Positions 57,760 through 64,000 of a stretch of 64,000 bases of DNA are shown one piece after another (within the stretch, counting starts at the first letter, position 1; every line of letters starts with the position of its first letter). The stretch is from Okapia johnstoni. Taxonomy: Eukaryota; Chordata; Mammalia; Artiodactyla; Giraffidae. The DNA lies in the NCBI GenBank assembly GCA_024291935.2, contig CM044316.1, positions 78,446,501 to 78,510,500 on the forward strand. The letters run 5' to 3'. A program made the position numbers and the translations under genes. Under the pieces are notes generated by a model. That model was given only the letters and a program-made list of their open reading frames with translations, did no database searches and had not been told where the DNA came from.

Positions 57760-58020
57760 TTTATTCATTTTAAATATTGATTAGGTGTGTAGTATGAGCC
57801 TGCCAATGTATTTGGAAGGAGGAAACAATAGTGACCATAATCAAACCCATTTTCTGGCTTAATTGAGGCCACAGACTTGTAGCAAGGCAGACATTAAGTA
57901 CATAATCACATAAAGAAGTAAATTCCAAGTGTTCAAGGATTACCACATAATGATCTCAAGGCTTAACAAATAATAAGGTATTTGACCTTATCATGGAAGT
58001 TAGTAAAGACTTTCTGGATC
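57760..58020 (-). mobile_element. L2 LINE 3' end, antisense (diverged)
   Basis: ATTTATTCATTTTAAATATTG, TATGAGCCTGCCAATG, GACTTGTAGCAAGGCAGAC and AGTACATAATCACATAAAG parallel the antisense L2 terminus. Confidence 0.6.
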
Positions 58021-61000
58021 AATGAGACCAGGTCCACTCCTTTTATGGGCCATGTCCTTTTATGCAGACATGTGTTCTATGGACCTCTAGGCAACTACCT
58101 ACCACTTTTCTTTCTGCCCAGGGGACCATGATCTTCATCCTCATTTGACACAACCTCCATCTCCTTCTCCCTTTAGGAAAAGCACACTGGTACCCTGAGG
58201 AGATGGGACCTAGAAGATCCTTAGCACAGGCCTGAGAGACTTCTCAAGTATATTTGTGCAGGACATTACAGGGTCCCATGGTCCTGAGATGTCATCTAAT
58301 TGGAGGATTATGGATCCCAACTGAGTTTGTCCCCTGAGCCAACCCAATGGATTCTGTCTACCTTAGGAGAGGGACAGTGGAGTGAGGGTCATAGTGCATA
58401 CTTCCAAATGCTAGGGTCGAGAGCCACACTGATCAAGTCCAAGGGCAGAATGCTAGAACACTTACAGGAACTCTGAAGGCAAAGCCTGTTAATGAGACCG
58501 AGGGGTGGGGGAGTTTCTTGGGGGCAGAGGATAAGAGAGTGCTATGAATCAACATTTTAGGAGAAAACATGTTCTTCATCATTAGAAACCTAGCCTGTAC
58601 TTCAAGTTACATTTTTACATGCTTCAATGTCTTAAATATGAATATGAACAATAAGAAAAATAGCCAATGCCACGAAATATAGGTGGGCTAAAACTGCTGC
58701 TTAGTGTAATTTTCACAACAAACTCTTGTCTCAAAGTAACCAAGTCATACAACTATAGGCAGAAAGAGATGCACAACAAATATAATACCATCCCCCTGAA
58801 AAAAGCTTGCTTTGTTTTTGAAAGAAATTATATATTCTGTATAACCTGCAGGTACCTAATCACTCTAGGACCAGTTTAGCTGAGTGACAGTCACTGAACA
58901 TGTCCATAGACTTTATGGTGACAGGAACAATTTACCTGCACTTTCCTTCTTTAATTAAATAGTAATCAGTGAGTGGTAATTTAGACCCCCATATATATGG
59001 GTGCATAAGAAAGCATGACAACATGATTTGCTACACTCTGAGTGTTAATCATACTTAAAGCACTGGCTAAATTTCTAGGTTTCAAGGTGCTCAGTTAGGC
59101 CTGCTGTTGAAAGAATTTATAGCTCTAAGCCACGTATAGATTTGTTAAAAGGATATGTTAAACCCACAAACAGGTGATTCCCTACCTAGAGTATTTTCTT
59201 TCTAAGTCCTGGGACGTGATCTTTCCATAATATTTTCTATTTCAGGCTCTGAATGCTGCAATAGTGGCAAGTTGGCTATGAAACAGTTTGCTCTTCCTAA
59301 CCAATTCTATAAGTTACTGTTATTAAGAATAAGCATCTTCCTTTAAAAAATGGTTGAGTTCACAGCCTGTAAAATGCTTTAAAAATAACACTTTAAAACA
59401 AGGCTTTTTCACTATACACTAGATAGAGCTTTAACTGAATAAGATTTTTATCTGATTTTCTTTAGAAAATGTGTATATTCATCAGACATTATCATAGCAT
59501 CAAGTTTAGTGAATTTTGTCATTTAAATAACTTCAGTTATAATTCCAGTTTCCTCCTCTTATGTAAATAACCTCAAAACTGCTTCAGAGCAGAAGCTCTC
59601 CAAATATGGTCTGAGCCTAGAGGTAATTTTTTTTTTTTTTAAACAGAGAGATTTTTTTTTTAAGCTATATTAACTCTCCAATGTAAAAAATCCATGAAAC
59701 CCAGTGAAAAGAGAATCTGAGAAATTCTTTCACTTTGATAAATCCGAAATGTTGGAACTTTCAAGTTTAAAATTTTCCCTGGGGCACTGTAAGAAAACTG
59801 ACAGGAGATAAGTTTTAAAAGAATGTTATAACATTTAGAAGTTATAAATAAATTACACAACATAGGTCATTGCATAAATGAGCATTAACTATTTCTATCA
59901 GGCTTGAAATTTTCATGACCTACATTTCTTCATATCTTCATATCATATTATGAGGTCTATATTCATTCCCAGAGTTTTTTTTTTCTTTTTTTTTTTTTTG
60001 CGAGCTACTAGAGCTGCATGGAAAAGAGGTGAACCAAGAGAAGGTTAATGAGGGTCAGAGTGAAGGAGCATGCGCTTGCTGTCTCTCATTCACCAGCCAC
60101 TGAAGGGCAAGGGCTCCTCCTTAAAGGACTGACACCCAGGCTCCCCGCATCACTCAAAAATGATGCCACATTCAATTAAAGTAAGAATGAGACATTTCAG
60201 ATATGGCAAAGGAGGCCAAATCCTTTGAAGTGTAAATGTATTTCTCCATCCTAAAGTAATGGCAACAGGAGTGAGGGAGCTTCCAGCTACCAACTCACCA
60301 AAACCTGCACTGTTTTCTATTTTTTCTATATAGCTGACATAAAGGATGGTTTTTCAAAATTGTCTGTGGTATTCTCCTTCAGATGAAACTCTGAATTGAC
60401 CTTTGTAAGAAATTTCAAATTAAAGCCAGGTTACATCCTCCCAAACTCAAATCGCCATGTGTCCTACACTTAACTAAAACATTCTGGGGCAAGTATGGTT
60501 TGAAGACAGGAAAGCTATAAAAATAGTGATTGTATTTATTTTCATCTCTGTGTCCTTCCTTGGAGTGAAAAAGGACAGGAACATTTTGGGTTCATATTCG
60601 TTGAATGGACAATGGAATACTCATTGGTTATTTTCTAGAAGAGCAAATAATAAATCTTATGACAAAGAAAAAGTAGAGCCAAAGTATGCAGAGGGTATGT
60701 TTTCAAAGTTCCAGAAGATCAATTTACTCAAACTTAAGTTATCTAGCAACACTCACAGAGTATATCTTCCCCTGTGTTCCTAACAGCTCCCAATTCCATA
60801 TCATTTGCAAATTCAATTAGCCTGCTCTTTACTCCTGTCACATAACCCATCTGACCTCTTCTGCCTTTCTGCTCCATTACACCCTTTGATCCCCACAGAC
60901 TTGCCTAGGAACAGAGGACTACATATTATAAGTCTTATCCCTCTCTAGTTCTTATTTTCTCTCCTATACTCAAAGAAGAAGAATTATGAGAATAGTTATG

Positions 61001-61692
61001 TACATTTTGTAACTGAAGAGAAAAGTCTCTGGAATGATTCTGTCCCAGTCATCATTATTACCTAATACATGCACTAATTCAATAAATTTATACCTGAGTA
61101 ATACTATTATGTAACATTTCTATGTGCATTTATTACATTACTATCTACAAATGACATAACACTTATAATTGTCACATGGGGAATTTGATGTCACATGCCT
61201 GTAACATCAAATTCACATTGTGTATCTCAGTGTGCACAGCAAAAATAAATTTGTAAGAATTTCAGAGCCTCTCAGTATAGAACTTTCTGCACAACTGCTC
61301 TGCTCTAGGGTTAGAAAGCTAATGCATTCATTTCAAGGCTGCCTGGGAGACCATCTCACTCATCCTGATTTTAGTCCCACTTCTATGTGCCCTGGCCATA
61401 GTATTTCTTAATAATGCTATGTCCAGTATTGACAAAAGGCAGTGATATAAACTATGGAGAATCATTGCAATCGAATTTCTGACAATTTGAAGATCTGGTA
61501 TTTTTAAAAAAAAATTATACCTTAATATAAATGTGTCTGGATTCTTGCTTCAGAGATGGAATCACATCTCAAAAGTGAATATGACTCATCTTCCATCCCT
61601 TCCTCCCTTTCTCTAGAGTCACCTAAATAGTTACCAATTACTATTCAGTTTTCCTTGACTCTGGTATGCTCAGTGAGACACCAATTAGTTCT
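58021..61692. other. Repeat-poor block, no exon recognised
   Basis: About 3.7 kb without BovB, Bov-tA, L1 or clear MIR. Two T-rich runs occur (59628-59661 and 59976-60000). The part 58050-58540 is of higher GC. Open frames are under 90 codons. Nothing coding is supported. Confidence 0.4.
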
Positions 61693-61893
61693 TTTCTTTT
61701 TAAAGAGTTTATTTTTTGATAGGGACCATTTTTAAAGTCTTCATTGAATTTGTTACAATGTTGCTTCTGTTTTACGCTTGGGGTTTTTGGCCATGAGGCA
61801 TGTGGGATCATAGCTCTCTGACCAGGGACTGAACCTGCATCCCACGCATTGGAAGGTGAACTCTTTGCCACTGGACCACCAGGGAAGGCCCCT
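61693..61893 (-). mobile_element. CHR-type SINE, antisense, with near-exact target duplication
   Basis: TTTTTGGCCATGAGGCATG, CTCTGACCAGGGACTGAACC and CACTGGACCACCAGGGAAGG are the reversed CHR head and body, with a T-rich tail at the left. AATTAGTTCT (61683-61692) and AACTAGTTCT (61894-61903) match at 9 of 10 bases. Confidence 0.85.
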
Positions 61894-61903
61894 AACTAGT
61901 TCT

Positions 61904-62544
61904 CATTGCTATAGATGTGATGCTTTTTTAAAAAGTGAATAACACATTTGCTGAAGCTATATACTCAAGTTCCTCCTTGGTTATTTATACAATAATGAAT
62001 GGCTGTTTCCAGTGTCCTATTGTTAACTCCAGAGTTTCAGTGGACTGTGATTGCGGTCTACAAAACAGAGGGCTTATGGAGCTCCAGTGAAGACAAATGG
62101 TCCAGATTAACTTCCTGATCACACACAGTAGTTCGTGTGTCTCTGGGGCTTAGATAGTGCTGAAATTTAAAGTGGAGTGTCAACAGATTTGAGTATCAAA
62201 TGAGGAAGCCATACTCAACTCTATGAGCAGAATGGAGAGAGAAGAACAGCACAAGTGGAAATGAAAAGTTACCTTCAAACTCAAAAGGTATCTTTTTAAG
62301 CTATTGCCAGATGATTGTTAAAGTGGCAGCATATATAGGGGCTTAAGTAAGGCCAACTTCTACCTGTCATTTAGAGAGGTAGAAGAGTGGTTAGTTACCG
62401 TTAAGTAAAACAAATTCAAATAATTTTAGCTCGAGAGAAGCATGGGCGATGAGAATTCTAAGGAGAAAAATTAATACAATCAGATTTTCCTAGTCTATTG
62501 ATACTTCCCAGGATTGAAGAATAATCAACAGGGAAGATGGAATG
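61904..62544. other. No feature recognised
   Basis: Unassigned sequence. Confidence 0.4.
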
Positions 62545-62668
62545 AACACCTCTGAGCCCCGTGCTGTGAGCCAGGCAAGTTCAGAATGCTTCACATCTTT
62601 TAACTCGTTAATTAACCCCTATATACAAACAATAAAACTAAAGCAAAGAGATTTAATTCTCAGTTCCA
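62545..62668 (-). mobile_element. MIR SINE (diverged)
   Basis: Antisense MIR: GTGAGCCAGGCAAGTTCAG, ATCTTTTAACTCGTTAATTAA and AACAATAAAACTAAAGCA. Confidence 0.6.
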
Positions 62669-64000
62669 CGTGCTGACCTTTCCCTGTGCTCCTGCTTCTA
62701 GCGTTACCAGCTTCACAGAGACCCATAGCTTTGGCTCTTGTACCAGTTTTTCCTTTCCTCGTCATATTTACGATATGAAGCCAATTTGCAGGAAATACAG
62801 TTTGGTATTAATCTGGCTTCATACACTCAGGATAGACTGAGAGGAAATATGCCTCTGACTATAAAAATATACACACACAATACATTGTTAAGTAACAGTG
62901 CCCTCCCTTTTTTTCCATCTTCTTTACTTAAACCCTTCTCATAAAAAACGGTATTTCTTGGCAACAGAAACCATTTTTCCTTTATGTCAGAGTCACTGTT
63001 AAGTTCACATTTGTGTTTGCACGTTCTGTTTCCAACTTTCCACTCTGGTTCTATCCCCCACAGCAAGAAGAAAATCACGGAATTTGCATATCGTGCTTAT
63101 GAAGTAGTGTAGCTGTCTCCACCGAGGGGTTAGAAATCATGAATACACACACGCGTTGTCGCAGAATCTTAATCCAACATATTTGTCTTCTACTTTTATA
63201 TATTTCTCTGCTTTCAATTAAGATGCCTTATTAAATAGCATTCAAACATGTGAAAGCAAAGACAGAGCCTGACAGAATTTCAACAGGTTCTGTGCATTCA
63301 TACTGTATGTCACCTCTTAATTAGCAACCAAAATGCAATGAACAGATTGTACAGTTTACCATCCTAGCCCAGCTCCTACACTTGCTATTTGTGCGTATAC
63401 AGCATATTTAAAGAGACCCCCATCCAGAGGGATTTTCATACTCGCTCCATCCCTGGAACAGAACCACCATCAACTAAATGCCACTTCATGGATGCCTTAG
63501 CCTGCAGCAGCAGCTGGCATTACCAAGCAGTTGAAAGGACATTTTAATCTCCTGTTTAATGCATTTTTCTCCACCTGGGATAAGAAGCCAAAATTGCTGT
63601 TAGCAAAAAATGCCTTAGTCATTAACTGAAAGTGCCTTTTTCAAAAGTGTTCCATTACTCCCCTACTGGGAAATTTCAGACTTTATTAGCATTTTTTGAA
63701 TTTGTATTAGTGGTACCTGAGTGGTAAAAAGCTAGTGGATGAACGCTTAGCTATTTTCCACAGATTTTGCTTTGGGGCTCTCCTTGTACAGGAGCAAAAA
63801 AACAGAAAAAGGGTCAATAGACTGCACTCGTCACCTAGCTCTCTGGGATTGAAAGCCCATAGTCAGAGGAATCATCTTAATTTTCAATTCTTCTATCACT
63901 GCAGAAGCACAAAAGACTGGATTGGGGGACTCTCTTTTACCTAAGGGCATCTAAGAGGATATTAAATGTTCTTGAAATGCAAGTCTTGTGTATTTAAATC
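62669..64000. other. Repeat-free AT-rich block, candidate conserved non-coding DNA
   Basis: No repeat of any age is recognised. The part at 63080-63700 contains several TTAATTAG/TTTAATGCATTT-type homeodomain-like sites, CAGCTGGCATTA (an E-box) and GCCTGCAGCAGCAGCTGG. The composition resembles developmental enhancers, but conservation cannot be judged from one sequence. The 69-83 codon frames are unsupported. Confidence 0.25.

Noticed and set aside
59976..60000. Poly(T) run as the reversed tail of a retrogene
   Set aside because: No mRNA-like sequence or target duplication was found next to it.
1..64000. A host gene with several exons
   Set aside because: I looked for clusters of short frames with splice-like borders and found none that stood out from chance. 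An intron of a large gene cannot be excluded.

Overview
The window is AT-rich, CpG-poor, non-coding vertebrate DNA. The repeats place it in a bovid ruminant such as cattle, buffalo, sheep or goat. The diagnostic families are BovB (an RTE-type LINE), Bov-tA and BOV-A2 SINEs, a bovine-type class I ERV solo LTR, artiodactyl CHR-type SINEs and a ruminant L1 3' end. Beneath these lies the usual mammalian fossil layer: MIR, L2, L1M, MLT1 LTRs and a MER2 DNA transposon. I found no supportable host exon, tRNA, snRNA, CpG island or CRISPR. The longest open frames belong to decayed BovB reverse transcriptase or are no longer than chance predicts. The species within Bovidae, and whether this is intergenic or intronic, cannot be decided from the sequence. 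Repeat family names were assigned by eye from remembered consensus sequences.

Layout. 1-5.8 kb: a BovB tail and L1 tail at the left edge, then old L2/MIR and a repeat-poor stretch. 6.2-8.4 kb: a BovB inserted in a MIR, then a 530-bp solo LTR with a 4-bp target duplication. 9.8-11.7 kb: an old L1 carrying a BovB, a BOV-A2, a dimeric Bov-tA and a (TG)n tract. 12.5-18.3 kb: SINEs, MIRs, a strongly diverged tandem repeat at 16.74-17.20 kb and an MLT1 LTR. 18.95-20.0 kb: the BovB copy with the best preserved reading frame. 20-26.7 kb: mostly unassigned sequence. 26.7-32.2 kb: a long antisense L2 with its RT region, several SINEs, a sense L2 3' end, an L1 3' UTR and MER2. 32.5-42.8 kb: four BovB fragments around a repeat-poor block at 33-38 kb. 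43-45.7 kb: an L1 ORF2 relic abutting an MLT1 LTR. 48.5-50.7 kb: L2, MLT1 and SINE remains. 51.4-57.7 kb: three BovB fragments, one internally deleted and carrying a nested L1 piece, and a CHR SINE split by a Bov-tA. 58-64 kb: repeat-poor, ending in an AT-rich block with a composition like conserved non-coding DNA.

No genes here work together. The content is a record of retrotransposition: eleven BovB fragments and about seventeen Bov-tA/BOV-A2 SINEs, several with readable target-site duplications, layered on older repeats. I found no convincing new biological system. The strongest leads are the diverged tandem array at 16.74-17.20 kb, the BovB pieces that lack the 3' end needed for normal insertion, and the repeat-free right end of the window.
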